Below, piece after piece: positions 24,522 through 35,848 of a stretch of DNA of 50,183 nt. The position numbers and the translations under genes are program-made. The stretch covers positions 1 to 50,183 of the forward strand of contig NZ_JARWOJ010000359.1 of the NCBI RefSeq assembly GCF_029868625.1, in the 5' to 3' direction. Positions within the stretch are counted from its first letter, which is position 1; each line of letters opens with the position of its first letter. The notes under the pieces were generated by a model that was not told the DNA's origin, searched no databases, and saw nothing but the letters and a program-made list of their open reading frames with translations. This stretch comes from Nocardia neocaledoniensis. GTDB lineage: Bacteria > Actinomycetota > Actinomycetes > Mycobacteriales > Mycobacteriaceae.

Positions 24522-24944
24522 TCAGATCCGCCACAGGGCCAGGTAGTCGCGTTCTTCGTCGGTGAGCCTGCGCAGCCGCTGGGTCTCGATGTCGAACGCG
24601 GCCAGCTGCGTGGTCGCCGTCACCGCGGGCGGCGAATCCGGTGCCGTGCCATTGGCCCGCACCTCGTAGCCGATGGTGAAATCGACCGCCCGCAGCTGCT
24701 TGATCCACATCGTGATGTCGAGCGGAGTGTCCTCGTGCCGGAGCTGACCGCGATACTTGACGTGCAGGTCGACCAGCACACAACCCTGCCGACCCATCGA
24801 CGCCGTCGGCTTGTCCCCGTCGAACAACCACGGGATCCTCGCCTCTTCGAGCAGGGTCACCATCCGCGCGTGGTTGACGTGCTGATACACGTCCATGTCC
24901 GACCAGCGGATCTCGACCTTGGCATGAAAAGGCGAACTCGTCAC
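24522..24944 (-). CDS. Hotdog-fold acyl-CoA thioesterase (4-hydroxybenzoyl-CoA thioesterase type)
   Basis: 140-residue hotdog protein. The active-site segment VEIRWSDMDVYQHVNHARMV has the Asp and the HVNHA block of 4HBT/FadM thioesterases, followed by the helix LLEEARIPWL. It hydrolyses acyl-CoA; the acyl chain is unknown. Position matches Rv2475c. The GTG start at 24944 overlaps the stop of the glutamate dehydrogenase gene (GTGA), indicating translational coupling. Confidence 0.92.
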   Translation of the reverse strand: MTSSPFHAKVEIRWSDMDVYQHVNHARMVTLLEEARIPWLFDGDKPTASMGRQGCVLVDLHVKYRGQLRHEDTPLDITMWIKQLRAVDFTIGYEVRANGTAPDSPPAVTATTQLAAFDIETQRLRRLTDEERDYLALWRI

Positions 24945-27900
24945 CGTGGTACCTCCGATTGGGCGCCCACCCCGCTCACCATGCTCCGCACCTGTCGCGC
25001 GGCGACCGACAGTGTGGCGAGGTCGTGGGTCCCGGACTCGAACAGTTCCGACAGTGCCGCGCGCGCACGGCCCAGCCGGGACTGGTTTTTCGACTCCCAG
25101 TATGCAATTTTCTCGTCGGCCGTCTCCTCCGGGTCACCCGCGGACAGCACGTCCAGGGTGAGCGAGCGCAGCGAGCCGTACATGTCGTCGCGCAGCGCGA
25201 GCCGGGCCAGCGCGTGCCAGCGGTCGCCGCGTTCGAGATGGCTCACCGCCTCGAGCAGCCAGTCGATCTTCAGGTGCTCGTTGAGCGCGTAGTACAGCGC
25301 GCCCACCTCGGCGCCGTCGCGGTCGGCGATGTCGGCGATGTCGACCACGTCGAGCAGCGGGTAGAGGCCGAGCAGACCGAATACCTCCGTGGCCAGATCG
25401 GTCGGCGCGCCGCGCGCGATCAGTTCGGCCGCGCCCTGGGTGAGCGAGGTGACATGGTGCCCGCGCAGCCAGCCCGGCACCTGGGGCGCCAGCTCCTGCA
25501 CCCGGCTGTGGTACCGGTTGATCTCCGCGCCGACGGCGATCGGCTGCGGGCGGTTGCTCAGCAACCAGCGCGAAGCGCGGTCCAGCGTGCGCTTGGATTC
25601 CAGTTCCAGCAGATCGCACACCCCGGCGGGGGCGTCGGCCGTGCGGATACGCGCCCACACGTCGTGCAGTTCGAAGATCTCGGTGGCCGCGGCGAAGGCG
25701 CGCACGGTGTCGGAGGTACTGGCCCCGACCTCCTCGTTGAGCCGGTGCGCGTAGGTGATGCCGCCGTAGTCGACGACCTCGTTGACCAGCATCGTGGTCA
25801 CGATCTCCCGGCGCAGCCGGTGTTTCTTGATCTCGGCGGCGAAGCGCTCCCGCAGCGGTGTCGGGAAGTACTGGGGCAGCCGTCGGGCGAAGTACACGCT
25901 GTCGGGCAGATCGGTGTCGAGCAGATCGGCCTTGAGCCCGAGCTTCACGTGCGCGAGCAGATTGGCCAGTTCGGGTGAGGTGAGGCCACGCCCGTCCTCG
26001 GCGCGCCGCTTCAGTTCGGCATCGGTCGGCAGCGCCTCGAGCTCGCGGTCGAGGCCTCGGCGCTGCTCGAGATCGTCGATCACGCGGGCGTGCACGCTCA
26101 CCATCTGCGGCGCGTCGGTGCGGGCGATACCGATCAGCACGTTCTGATCGACGTTGTCCTGCAACACCATCCGCGCGACCTCGTCGGTCATCGAGGCCAG
26201 CAGCGGATTGCGGTCGGCGGGCGCCAGCGCGCCGGCGCTCACCACACCGTCGAGCAGCACCTTGATGTTCACCTCGTGGTCGGAGCAGTCGACGCCCGCC
26301 GAGTTGTCCAGCGCGTCGGTGTTCATCTTGCCGCCCGACCGGCAGAACTCGATGCGGCCCAGCGCGGTGGCGCCGAGGTTGCCGCCCTCACCGATCACCT
26401 TGACCCGCAACTGGTTTCCGTCGACGCGCACCGCGTCGTTGGACTTGTCGCCGACCTCGGCATTGGATTCGGTGCTCGCCTTCACATACGTGCCGATACC
26501 GCCGTTCCACAGCAGCTGCACCGGGGCGAGCAGGATCGCGCGCACCAGTTCCGGCGGCGAGAGCGCCTGTACCGAGTCGGGCAGGCCGAGCGCGGCCCTG
26601 GCCTGTGCGGAGATCGGTACCGACTTCACGGTTCGCTCGAAAACGCCGCCGCCCGCGCTGATCAGGCTGCGGTCGTAGTCGGCCCACGAGGAACGCGGCA
26701 GCGCGAACAGCCGGGCACGCTCGGCGTAGGAGGTGGCGGCGTCGGGGTTCGGGTCGAGGAAGATGTGCCGGTGGTCGAACGCGGCGACCAGGCGGATGTG
26801 CTCGGAGAGCAGCATGCCGTTGCCGAACACGTCACCGCTCATGTCGCCGACACCCACGACGGTGAAGTCCTGGCTCTGGGTGTCGATGCCCATCTCGCGG
26901 AAGTGGCGCTTGACCGCTTCCCACGCGCCCCTGGCGGTGATGCCCATCGCCTTGTGGTCGTAACCGGCCGAGCCGCCGGAGGCGAACGCGTCGCCGAGCC
27001 AGAAGCCGTAGCGGGTGGCCACGTCGTTGGCGATGTCGGAGAAGCTGGCGGTGCCCTTGTCGGCGGCGACCACGAGGTAGGTGTCGTCACCGTCGCGGCG
27101 CACCACCCTGGCGGGCGGCAGCACGGCGCCCGTGGCCAGGTCGACGTTGTCGGTGACGTCGAGCAACCCGGAGATGAAGGTGCGGTAGCAGGCGATGCCC
27201 TCGGCCACACTCGCCTGCCGGTCGACGGCGGGATCACCGGTGGCGGCCGACGGACGCTTCACCACGAAGCCGCCCTTCGCGCCGACCGGAACGATCACGG
27301 CGTTCTTCACCGCCTGCGCCTTCACCAGGCCCAGGATCTCGGTACGGAAATCCTCGAGCCGATCCGACCAGCGCAGGCCGCCACGGGCGACCGAGCCGAA
27401 CCGCAGGTGCACGCCCTCCACCCGCGGGGAGTAGACGAAGATCTCGAATTGCGGTCGCGGCTTGGGCAATTCGGCGATCTCGCGCGGCTCCACCTTGAAC
27501 GAGAGGTAGTCGCGCGAGCGCTCCTCGGCGTCGAGGACGTAGTAGTTGGTGCGCAGCGTCGCCTTGATCAGGCCGAGGATGGCGCGCAGGATGCGGTCGG
27601 CGTCCATGCTGACCACGTCGTCGATGCCGGCACGCACCATCGACTCGATCGCGTCGGCGGTCTCGGCGGAGACCGTATCCGGATCGAAACGCGCGGCGAA
27701 CAGGTCGACGAACGCGCGCGAGACCTCCGGATGCGCCAGCAGGACGCGGGCGATGTTCACCTGGCTGTACGGGAAACCCGCCTGCTGCAGGTATTTCGCG
27801 TAGGCGCGCAGGATCGAGACCGAGCGCCACGGCAGCCCGGCCCGCAGCACCAGCTCGTTGAGCCCGTCGGCCTCGGCGCGGTCGTACCAGACCGCCTCGA

Positions 27901-29818
27901 ACGCGTCGGTGAACCGGGAATGGAGTTCGTCCTCGTGGCTGGCCTGTTCGAGCAGCTCGGCGTCGAGGTCGCCGCCCAGGGCGTTGCGCAGCAGCTCGGG
28001 CCTGGCTTGCAGGCCGAAATCGTAGATCCAGCGCTCGGGGCCGCCGTCGAGTTCCAGCTGGTAGGGCCGCTCGTCGACGACCTCGACACCGAGGCTCTGC
28101 AGCACCGGCAGCACCTGACTCAGCGAGACACCGGAACCCCCGATGTAGAGGCTGAACCGCCACGAGCCCGGCGCGGCCTCCGGCCTGCGGTACAGGTGCT
28201 GGCCGATACCGCCCTCGGTGAGCCGTTCGAGCCTGCCGATATCGGCCAACGCGCGGGCCGGGCCGAAGTCTTCCTTGTAGCTTTCCGGGAAGGCCTCCGA
28301 ATACCGTTTCACCACAGCCGGATCCACCACGGCGGAACTCGCGATCTGCTCGCCGATGCGGTCGTCCCAGGTGTGGCTGGCGGCATTCAGCAGCGCCTGC
28401 AGGCGCAGCCGGTTGTCCTCGGAGGTGTCGGGCGCCGCGCCCTCCCCCGGCAGCATCACCGTGAAATACACACTGGCGAGCTCGCTTTCGCTCACCCGCG
28501 CCGAGTAGTCGATGTCGACGCCGCCGAGCTCGCTGACCAGGATCTCCTGCATGTGCAGGCGCACCGCGGTGGTGTAGCGATCGCGCGGCAGGTACACCAT
28601 GCAGGCGACGAAGCGGCCGTAGGTGTCGCTGCGCAGGAACAGCCGCACCTGCCTGCGCAGGCCGACGCCGAGGACCGCCACGGCGGTGCGGCGCATCGTC
28701 TCGGTGTCGGCGGAGAAGAGTTCGGTGCGCGGGAACGACTCGATCACCTCGAGCATCGCCTGCCCGGAGAAGGAGTCCTTGTCGAACCCGGCGGCCTCGA
28801 TCGCGTGGCGCACCCTGGTGTTGATGACCGGGATGTCGAGCACGTTCTCGTGCACGGCGCTGACGGTGAAGGTGCCGATGAACAGGTGCACACCCGCCAC
28901 GGCACCGGCATCGTCGAGATCGGCGACACCGACGAAGTACGGATACACCGAACGGTGCACGGTCGCGCGCACCAGCCCCTGGGTGAGCATCAGCAGCGGC
29001 CGGTCGCCACCGTTGATCGGCACCTGGAAGTCGGTGCCGATGTCGGCGCGCAGCACGCCGAGGCTCGCGCCGGGCACCTGGGTCGACACGGTATGGCCGT
29101 GGTCGGTCTCGCGCCGGTAGCGGGCGTACCCGAGCACTGTGAAGTTGCCACCGCCCAGCCAGCGCAGCAGCTGGGCGCACTCGGCCAGGTCGGTGGCGGG
29201 GAACGGGGCCGAGCCGGAGCCGGCGGCGCGGTCGAGCTGGTCGGCCAGCGAACTCTGCACCGCGGTCATCGCCTCGGTGTCGTCGATCACCTGGCGAACG
29301 TCGGCGATCACCTCCGGCAGGGTGCGCTCGATGTCGTCGAGCTGGGCCCGGCTCGTCGACGGATGCAGTTGCAGATGCATCCACGACTCGGGTTCGCCCG
29401 GTGCGGCGTTGCCGTCGACCTCGTGCGGCGCGGCGCTCACCAGCACGCCGTCGGCGTCGCGGGTGACCTCGAAGATCGGGTGGATCACCTCGGAGACGTT
29501 CACCTGCATGCGGCCCAGGGCCGCCGTGATCGACTCGACCAGCAGCCGCATGTCGTCGGTGACCACCTGGACCGCGGCGCCCATCCCCGATCCGTCGTCG
29601 GGATGGTAGACCCGCACCAGCGCGGTGTGCGCCGGGCGGCGAGCGGCCAATTCCATGTGGCGGCGGAAGATCTGGTTGATGCCGGTGACGGGGAAGTCCG
29701 CGTCACCGGCGTCCACGTGTCGGAAGTACGCCCCTTCGAGTGTCGCGAGATCACCGCGCAAGCTTTGCGGCATTCCCGCGGCCCACGCCGCGCTCGACAT
29801 TTCCGACGAGACCGTCAT
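24941..29818 (-). CDS. gdh: Large NAD-specific glutamate dehydrogenase
   Basis: 1625-residue enzyme of the ~180-kDa class (Rv2476c type), which deaminates L-glutamate to 2-oxoglutarate with NAD+ in the cytoplasm. A long N-terminal half with ACT-like regulatory segments precedes the catalytic core near residues 800-850: GGLRWSDRLEDFRTEILGLV and VPVGAKGGFVVKRP, which hold the substrate-binding and catalytic lysines. The NAD domain follows with DFTVVGVGDMSGDVFGNGML. The C-terminal third is helical. I start at the ATG at 29818; 15 more in-frame residues are possible. In mycobacteria this enzyme is inhibited by the unphosphorylated GarA protein; whether that holds here is inferred. It heads an operon with the thioesterase and the Rv2474c-like gene. 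Confidence 0.97.
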   Translation of the reverse strand: MTVSSEMSSAAWAAGMPQSLRGDLATLEGAYFRHVDAGDADFPVTGINQIFRRHMELAARRPAHTALVRVYHPDDGSGMGAAVQVVTDDMRLLVESITAALGRMQVNVSEVIHPIFEVTRDADGVLVSAAPHEVDGNAAPGEPESWMHLQLHPSTSRAQLDDIERTLPEVIADVRQVIDDTEAMTAVQSSLADQLDRAAGSGSAPFPATDLAECAQLLRWLGGGNFTVLGYARYRRETDHGHTVSTQVPGASLGVLRADIGTDFQVPINGGDRPLLMLTQGLVRATVHRSVYPYFVGVADLDDAGAVAGVHLFIGTFTVSAVHENVLDIPVINTRVRHAIEAAGFDKDSFSGQAMLEVIESFPRTELFSADTETMRRTAVAVLGVGLRRQVRLFLRSDTYGRFVACMVYLPRDRYTTAVRLHMQEILVSELGGVDIDYSARVSESELASVYFTVMLPGEGAAPDTSEDNRLRLQALLNAASHTWDDRIGEQIASSAVVDPAVVKRYSEAFPESYKEDFGPARALADIGRLERLTEGGIGQHLYRRPEAAPGSWRFSLYIGGSGVSLSQVLPVLQSLGVEVVDERPYQLELDGGPERWIYDFGLQARPELLRNALGGDLDAELLEQASHEDELHSRFTDAFEAVWYDRAEADGLNELVLRAGLPWRSVSILRAYAKYLQQAGFPYSQVNIARVLLAHPEVSRAFVDLFAARFDPDTVSAETADAIESMVRAGIDDVVSMDADRILRAILGLIKATLRTNYYVLDAEERSRDYLSFKVEPREIAELPKPRPQFEIFVYSPRVEGVHLRFGSVARGGLRWSDRLEDFRTEILGLVKAQAVKNAVIVPVGAKGGFVVKRPSAATGDPAVDRQASVAEGIACYRTFISGLLDVTDNVDLATGAVLPPARVVRRDGDDTYLVVAADKGTASFSDIANDVATRYGFWLGDAFASGGSAGYDHKAMGITARGAWEAVKRHFREMGIDTQSQDFTVVGVGDMSGDVFGNGMLLSEHIRLVAAFDHRHIFLDPNPDAATSYAERARLFALPRSSWADYDRSLISAGGGVFERTVKSVPISAQARAALGLPDSVQALSPPELVRAILLAPVQLLWNGGIGTYVKASTESNAEVGDKSNDAVRVDGNQLRVKVIGEGGNLGATALGRIEFCRSGGKMNTDALDNSAGVDCSDHEVNIKVLLDGVVSAGALAPADRNPLLASMTDEVARMVLQDNVDQNVLIGIARTDAPQMVSVHARVIDDLEQRRGLDRELEALPTDAELKRRAEDGRGLTSPELANLLAHVKLGLKADLLDTDLPDSVYFARRLPQYFPTPLRERFAAEIKKHRLRREIVTTMLVNEVVDYGGITYAHRLNEEVGASTSDTVRAFAAATEIFELHDVWARIRTADAPAGVCDLLELESKRTLDRASRWLLSNRPQPIAVGAEINRYHSRVQELAPQVPGWLRGHHVTSLTQGAAELIARGAPTDLATEVFGLLGLYPLLDVVDIADIADRDGAEVGALYYALNEHLKIDWLLEAVSHLERGDRWHALARLALRDDMYGSLRSLTLDVLSAGDPEETADEKIAYWESKNQSRLGRARAALSELFESGTHDLATLSVAARQVRSMVSGVGAQSEVPR

Positions 29819-29967
29819 CGTTTTCGCCCACTCCCATGGATTCGGTTCGCTTCGATTCCGCAACTCTGGTGACGCATTTTCGAGACTAGCCGGGGGTAGA
29901 TGGACACGCGGAGGGATTTCCGCCTTGCCGCGCCGGTAACTTCACCGGCGTTCCGCGCACGACGAGA

Positions 29968-30014
29968 ACGGCCCGGCGGGGCCGATCGTTGATCGATCAA
30001 CTCCGCCGGGCCGT
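29968..30014 (-). terminator. Hairpin terminator after ettA
   Basis: Perfect 12-bp stem: ACGGCCCGGCGG at 29968-29979 with CCGCCGGGCCGT at 30003-30014. The loop holds a further dyad (TTGATCGATCAA). It starts 16 bp beyond the ettA stop. Confidence 0.8.
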
Positions 30015-30030
30015 GGCGCTTTTCGCGAGG

Positions 30031-31707
<1,677 letters not shown>

Positions 31708-31775
31708 ATGAGAAAGCCTATCGGTGCGGGGTAACTGGGTGCGATGCGGAGCGGGCCGGTGCCGCGGACCGACCC

Positions 31776-32336
31776 TCAGGCGTCGACCTGCGCGGGCGTG
31801 CCCGGGTTCGGCACCGCAACCGGCGATCGCGCCGGGAGGGAATCCGCCGCGGTCGTAGAGGCTACGGCAGTGGCTTCGGTCGGCGCATATCCGGCCGGGT
31901 CCTCGGCGCTCGGTGCTGCAGCGCCACGGCGGTCGGAAATATTCCGCACCACGTGCGGCGCCGGCCGCACCGCGTCGGAGCGCCGCACCACCGACGCGGT
32001 GCAGCGGGCCAGATCGGGCCCGACGGCCGCCGCGCGCATCTCCAGGTCGCGCCGTTCGGTGCCGTCCTTGCCCCGGTACTCGTGCGAGCGCAGCTGCCCG
32101 TAGGCGATCACCGGATCGCCACGGTGCAGCGACCGGTCGACGCCGGTCACCAGACGGCGCCAGCAGGAGACCGTGAGATACAGCGTCCCGTTGTCGATCC
32201 ACTCACCCGCGTTCGCGTCGAACCGGCGGGAATTGCTCGCCATCCGGAAGGTCAGCACCTGCTCGCCGTTGGCGAGATCGCGCCGGACCGGATGGGTGAC
32301 CACTGTGCCGATCACCGTCGCGTTTGCCTCGTACAT
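31776..32336 (-). CDS. Single-stranded DNA-binding protein paralogue (Rv2478c-like)
   Basis: 186-residue SSB. The first ~110 residues form the OB fold: NATVIGTVVTHPVRRDLANG, VLTFRMASNSRRFDANAGEW, TLYLTVSCWRRLVTGV and GDPVIAYGQLRSHEYRGKDG. The rest is a low-complexity Ala/Pro/Thr tail. It ends NPGTPAQVDA and lacks the acidic DDxPPF tip by which the main SSB recruits repair and replication proteins. It is therefore the second, accessory SSB of mycolate actinobacteria rather than the essential one. It lies 68 bp upstream of ettA, as in M. tuberculosis. Confidence 0.88.
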   Translation of the reverse strand: MYEANATVIGTVVTHPVRRDLANGEQVLTFRMASNSRRFDANAGEWIDNGTLYLTVSCWRRLVTGVDRSLHRGDPVIAYGQLRSHEYRGKDGTERRDLEMRAAAVGPDLARCTASVVRRSDAVRPAPHVVRNISDRRGAAAPSAEDPAGYAPTEATAVASTTAADSLPARSPVAVPNPGTPAQVDA

Positions 32337-32457
32337 CGAACCCGCCCCCGCTCGCTCGTCGTTGTTCTGACCGTCCAAGAATGGCCCGGCAACGCGCCGG
32401 ACGGGCGGCCGTGACCGCGACTGGGGACAACTCAGCGGGTTGTGGATATCACTCGTG

Positions 32458-33435
32458 TCAGACGACGGGGAGTTCGGTGTTCGCCCCACATAGCACGACG
32501 ACCGGCCGGACGCCCTGATCCGGGCGGTAGACGCCGCTCTGCACGGCGGCCAGGGCGGCAGCGCCCTCGAGCTCGACGACCACGCGGAATTCCCGCCACA
32601 GGTATTCGCGGGCGGCGGCCACCGCGTCGTCGGCGACCGCGAGCACCGGCATCCGATGCCTGCGGGCGATGTCGAGCGCGATGTCACCGACCCGGGTCTC
32701 GCACTGTGGCTCACTCACTCCCGAACCCTCGTGCACGTCGACGGGCTTGCCCGCAGCCAGCGCGGCCGACAACGCGGGCAGGTGTTCTGATTCGACGCCG
32801 ACGATCTGCCTGCGCCTGCCGAGCGCGGCGCCGAGCCCGGCGATCAGGCCACCGCCGCCGACGGCGGCCAGCACCGGCGGCCTCCCGCGCACCTGTTCTT
32901 CCAGTTCCAGGCCGATCACGCCGGCTCCGGCCACGACGTCGGGCATGTCGTAGGCGTGCAGGTGGGCGGCACCACGCTCGGCCGCCAAGGTGACCGCCCG
33001 CACCTGGGCCTGCGCGTAATTCGTGCCGTGCCACAGAACCTCGGCACCGTGCGCCCACATCGCCGCGACCTTGGTGTGCGGCGCCGATTCCGGCACCACC
33101 ACCGTGCAGGTCTTGCCCAGCTGAGCCGCGGCCAGGGCGACCGCGATGCCCGCGTTCCCGGCCGAGGCCACCACGACATGTTCGGCGCCGTCGCCCGCGG
33201 CCAGCAGCGCGTTGAGGGCGCCGCGCACCTTGAAGGTGCCGCCGTGCTGCAGGAACTCGAGCTTCAGCGTGACCGGCACCGGGCCGTCGGGTCCGTCCAC
33301 GCTGGTGTGGAAGACCGGGGTCTTGCGGACCCGGCCGGTCAGTCTGCGTCGCGCCGCCCGTACCTCGGTCCGCAGCACGCGCTGTGGTCTGCCGTCGGGT
33401 GAGGATTCGAGCTCCGGCTCACCGCATCGGCTCAC
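32458..33435 (-). CDS. Threonine/serine dehydratase-like PLP enzyme
   Basis: 325-residue fold-type II PLP enzyme. The Schiff-base lysine is in FLQHGGTFKVRGALNALL; the phosphate-binding glycine loop is AAVGGGGLIAGLGAAL; SAGNAGIAVALAA binds the substrate carboxylate. Members deaminate threonine or serine to 2-oxo acids or racemise serine; without the C-terminal ACT domain it resembles catabolic or broad-specificity enzymes. The GTG start at 33435 overlaps the stop of the CopD-CtaG gene (GTGA), an odd but clear coupling. There is no evident metabolic link between the two products. Confidence 0.85.
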   Translation of the reverse strand: MSRCGEPELESSPDGRPQRVLRTEVRAARRRLTGRVRKTPVFHTSVDGPDGPVPVTLKLEFLQHGGTFKVRGALNALLAAGDGAEHVVVASAGNAGIAVALAAAQLGKTCTVVVPESAPHTKVAAMWAHGAEVLWHGTNYAQAQVRAVTLAAERGAAHLHAYDMPDVVAGAGVIGLELEEQVRGRPPVLAAVGGGGLIAGLGAALGRRRQIVGVESEHLPALSAALAAGKPVDVHEGSGVSEPQCETRVGDIALDIARRHRMPVLAVADDAVAAAREYLWREFRVVVELEGAAALAAVQSGVYRPDQGVRPVVVLCGANTELPVV

Positions 33436-35498
33436 CGGCGCACCTCGCCGTCACGCCGCGCGAGTTCGGCGTACATCGCGTTGTAGGCGGTCAGCTCGGC
33501 GTCGTTGTCGCGATCGGCGGCCCGATCGGTGCGCTTGGCCAGGCGCTGATCACTGCGCGACCACTGGATCAGCAGGGCCAGCATCACCACGACCAGCGGC
33601 ACCTCGCCACTGGCCCAGGCGAAGCTGCCGCCATTGCGCTGATCGGCCAGCAGGTCGATGTTCCAACCCAGGTCGAGAGTGCGGTAGAACCAGCCGCCGA
33701 GCACGGTGTTCATGCTCATCAGGGCGATGCCGAAGAAGGCGTGGAACGGCAGGGTGCCGAACACCATCGCGAGCTTGGTCAGCGGCGCCACCTCGCGCGG
33801 CTTCGGGTCGATGCCGATCACCACCCAGTAGAACAGGTAGCCGCTGATCAGGAAGTGCGCGTTCATCATCAGGTGCGCGGCGTGCGAGTCGACGGTGGCG
33901 TCGAAGATCCCGCCCAGGTACAGCGCGTAGAACCCGGCGACGAAGATCACCGAGGCGACCACCGGCTGGGTCAGGAACCGCGAGACCGGGTTGTGCACCG
34001 CGGCCAGGATCCACTCACGCGGACCGGGCACCCCGTCGCGTCCAGCGGGCGGCAACGCGCGCAGCGCGAGGGTCACCGCGCCGCCGAGGGCGAGCAGGAT
34101 CGGCGCCAGCATCGACAGCGCCATGTGCGCGCCCATGTGCACGCTGAACATGGCGGGCGCGTACCGCCCCACCCCGGAGGACGTGGCGAGCAGCAGCACC
34201 AGGCAACCGCTGCACCAGGCGATGGTGCGCCCGACCGGCCAGGCGTCGCCGCGCTTGCGCAGCCGCCACACGCCGAGCAGGTAGAGCGCGGCCAGGACGA
34301 GCGCGAGGGTGCCGAAGATCAGATCGAAGCGCCAGTCGAACAGCAGCCTGCCCACCGACGGCGGCCCGGCGAGGGTGTAGCCGAGCTCCACTTCGACGGG
34401 CGTCGGAATGGCGACGGGCGGGGGCGGCGGGGTGCGGCCGAGGCCGACGGCAAGGCCGATGGTCGCCGCGAAGATCAGCATCTCGACCCCGGCGAACCGG
34501 ATCAACGCCGTGCGGTCGCGCGGGTCGGCCGCGAGGGCGGGCAGGGCCGCCCTGCGCTGCAGGTAGCCGAGCACGCCGAGCACCGCCAGCGCGGCCGCCT
34601 TGGCCAGCACCAGCTTGCCGTAGGTGGTGCTGAACAGGTCCGAGGCGGGCACCCGGACCCAGGCGTTGACCACGCCGCTGAGCCCGATCACCACGAAGGA
34701 GATGGTCGCCGCGAGCGAGAAGCGCCGCGCGGCGATGTCGACACCGGGACCGCCGCGCAGCGCGTAGGCCAGCACCGCGATGAGACCGCCGACCCAGACC
34801 GCGGCCGAAACCATGTGCAGAATCAGCGAATTGGTCGCCACGTCGTGGGAACCGCCGGAGGACGAATGGCCCGTCAATGCCAGCGGCATCATGGTGATCA
34901 GCGAGCCCGCCAGCAACAGCGGCGTCCAGCTCCAACGCAGCGCCAACCGGCACAGCACCACCAGGATCAGCGCGAACACGGTGGTGGTTCGCCAGGCGCC
35001 CGCCACCTCGACCTGCGCGATGACCGGCCACAGCACCTCGGGCCGCCAGATGTCCCCGACCGGCTGACCGGTCGTGTCCGAGACCGTCAGCGGTACCAGC
35101 AGCGCCGCGCTGACCGCCCAGATCAATGCCGCGTGCCCGGCCCTGCGCACCGCGCGATACCCGCCGGCCTCGAGCAGCCCGCTGTCGCGCGGCGGCAGCA
35201 GGAACGCGGCGAACAGCAGCGAGCCGACCGTCACCGCGGCGGCCAGATCGGCCACCGCGCGCAACGCGGGCAATCCATATGTTGTGATCGGCCCGGGATC
35301 GGGTATACCCAGCAGACTCAGAGCTTGCGCCGCCGACAACCCGACCACGATCGCCGCCACGAAGGCGGCCATCGCACCCGCGACAACACTCAGCACCCCG
35401 AAGGACGCGGCGTTCCCTGCCGGCGCCGCCCGACCCGGATCCGCCGGTGGCGCGCCGTCCTCGGCGGTGCCAGCGGAGGGGTCTTGCGATAACGACAT
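33432..35498 (-). CDS. CopD-CtaG fusion membrane protein (copper handling/cytochrome oxidase assembly)
   Basis: 688-residue polytopic protein with about 14-16 hydrophobic helices. The N-terminal half resembles CopD copper-resistance proteins (HSSSGGSHDVATNSLILHMV, VWVGGLIAVLAY), with conserved His residues in helices. The C-terminal half is a caa3_CtaG domain (MFSVHMGAHMALSMLAPILL, SHAAHLMMNAHFLISGYLFY, LPFHAFFGIALMSM), rich in His and Met suited to copper. It likely moves or inserts copper for the aa3 oxidase, like Rv0102. ATG at 35498; in-frame codons upstream are unlikely. The ctaJ gene elsewhere in the window belongs to the same oxidase. Confidence 0.9.
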   Translation of the reverse strand: MSLSQDPSAGTAEDGAPPADPGRAAPAGNAASFGVLSVVAGAMAAFVAAIVVGLSAAQALSLLGIPDPGPITTYGLPALRAVADLAAAVTVGSLLFAAFLLPPRDSGLLEAGGYRAVRRAGHAALIWAVSAALLVPLTVSDTTGQPVGDIWRPEVLWPVIAQVEVAGAWRTTTVFALILVVLCRLALRWSWTPLLLAGSLITMMPLALTGHSSSGGSHDVATNSLILHMVSAAVWVGGLIAVLAYALRGGPGVDIAARRFSLAATISFVVIGLSGVVNAWVRVPASDLFSTTYGKLVLAKAAALAVLGVLGYLQRRAALPALAADPRDRTALIRFAGVEMLIFAATIGLAVGLGRTPPPPPVAIPTPVEVELGYTLAGPPSVGRLLFDWRFDLIFGTLALVLAALYLLGVWRLRKRGDAWPVGRTIAWCSGCLVLLLATSSGVGRYAPAMFSVHMGAHMALSMLAPILLALGGAVTLALRALPPAGRDGVPGPREWILAAVHNPVSRFLTQPVVASVIFVAGFYALYLGGIFDATVDSHAAHLMMNAHFLISGYLFYWVVIGIDPKPREVAPLTKLAMVFGTLPFHAFFGIALMSMNTVLGGWFYRTLDLGWNIDLLADQRNGGSFAWASGEVPLVVVMLALLIQWSRSDQRLAKRTDRAADRDNDAELTAYNAMYAELARRDGEVRR

Positions 35499-35633
35499 GC
35501 CAACGAGGGTAGTTCGGCCTGCTCGGAGCCGCCCCGATGGGGCATCTCTCCCCACCCCACCCGCGACCTGGTCGGTCGCTATACTTTTCGCGCTGGACAC
35601 CGGGGCCGAGTTCGGCCAAGGTGGATGCGGACT

Positions 35634-35707
35634 GCCTCCGTAGCTCAGTTGGATAGAGCAAGGGCCTTCTAATCCCTAGGTCGCAGGTTCGATTCCTGCC
35701 GGGGGCG
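35634..35707 (+). tRNA. tRNA-Arg (anticodon TCT)
   Basis: Cloverleaf folds well: acceptor GCCTCCG with CGGGGGC (one G-T pair), D stem GCTC/GAGC, anticodon loop CTTCTAA with TCT at its centre, and T arm GCAGG-TTCGATT-CCTGC. Position 31-39 of the anticodon stem is a C-T mismatch. The CCA end is not encoded. It reads rare AGA (and AGG) codons, which are uncommon in this high-GC genome. Confidence 0.95.
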
Positions 35708-35848
35708 CGATACGGCCCTGACCAGCAGCAATGCTCGGTCAGGGCCGTCGCCGGCGCGGAGCACGATGCTCCACCGGATAGGAACTCTCGAAGTGGACCG
35801 GGTCGGCGGCGAGGCGAGGGCGCGGGCCGGCTGCCGTAGGCTTCCCCG

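Noticed and set aside
26090..29872. 1260-codon plus-strand open frame
   Set aside because: Shadow of the glutamate dehydrogenase gene; low-complexity Arg/Gly/His product without domain structure.
35634..35707. Attachment site for an integrated element at tRNA-Arg
   Set aside because: No integrase gene and no repeat of the tRNA 3' end was found in the window; tRNA proximity alone is not enough.
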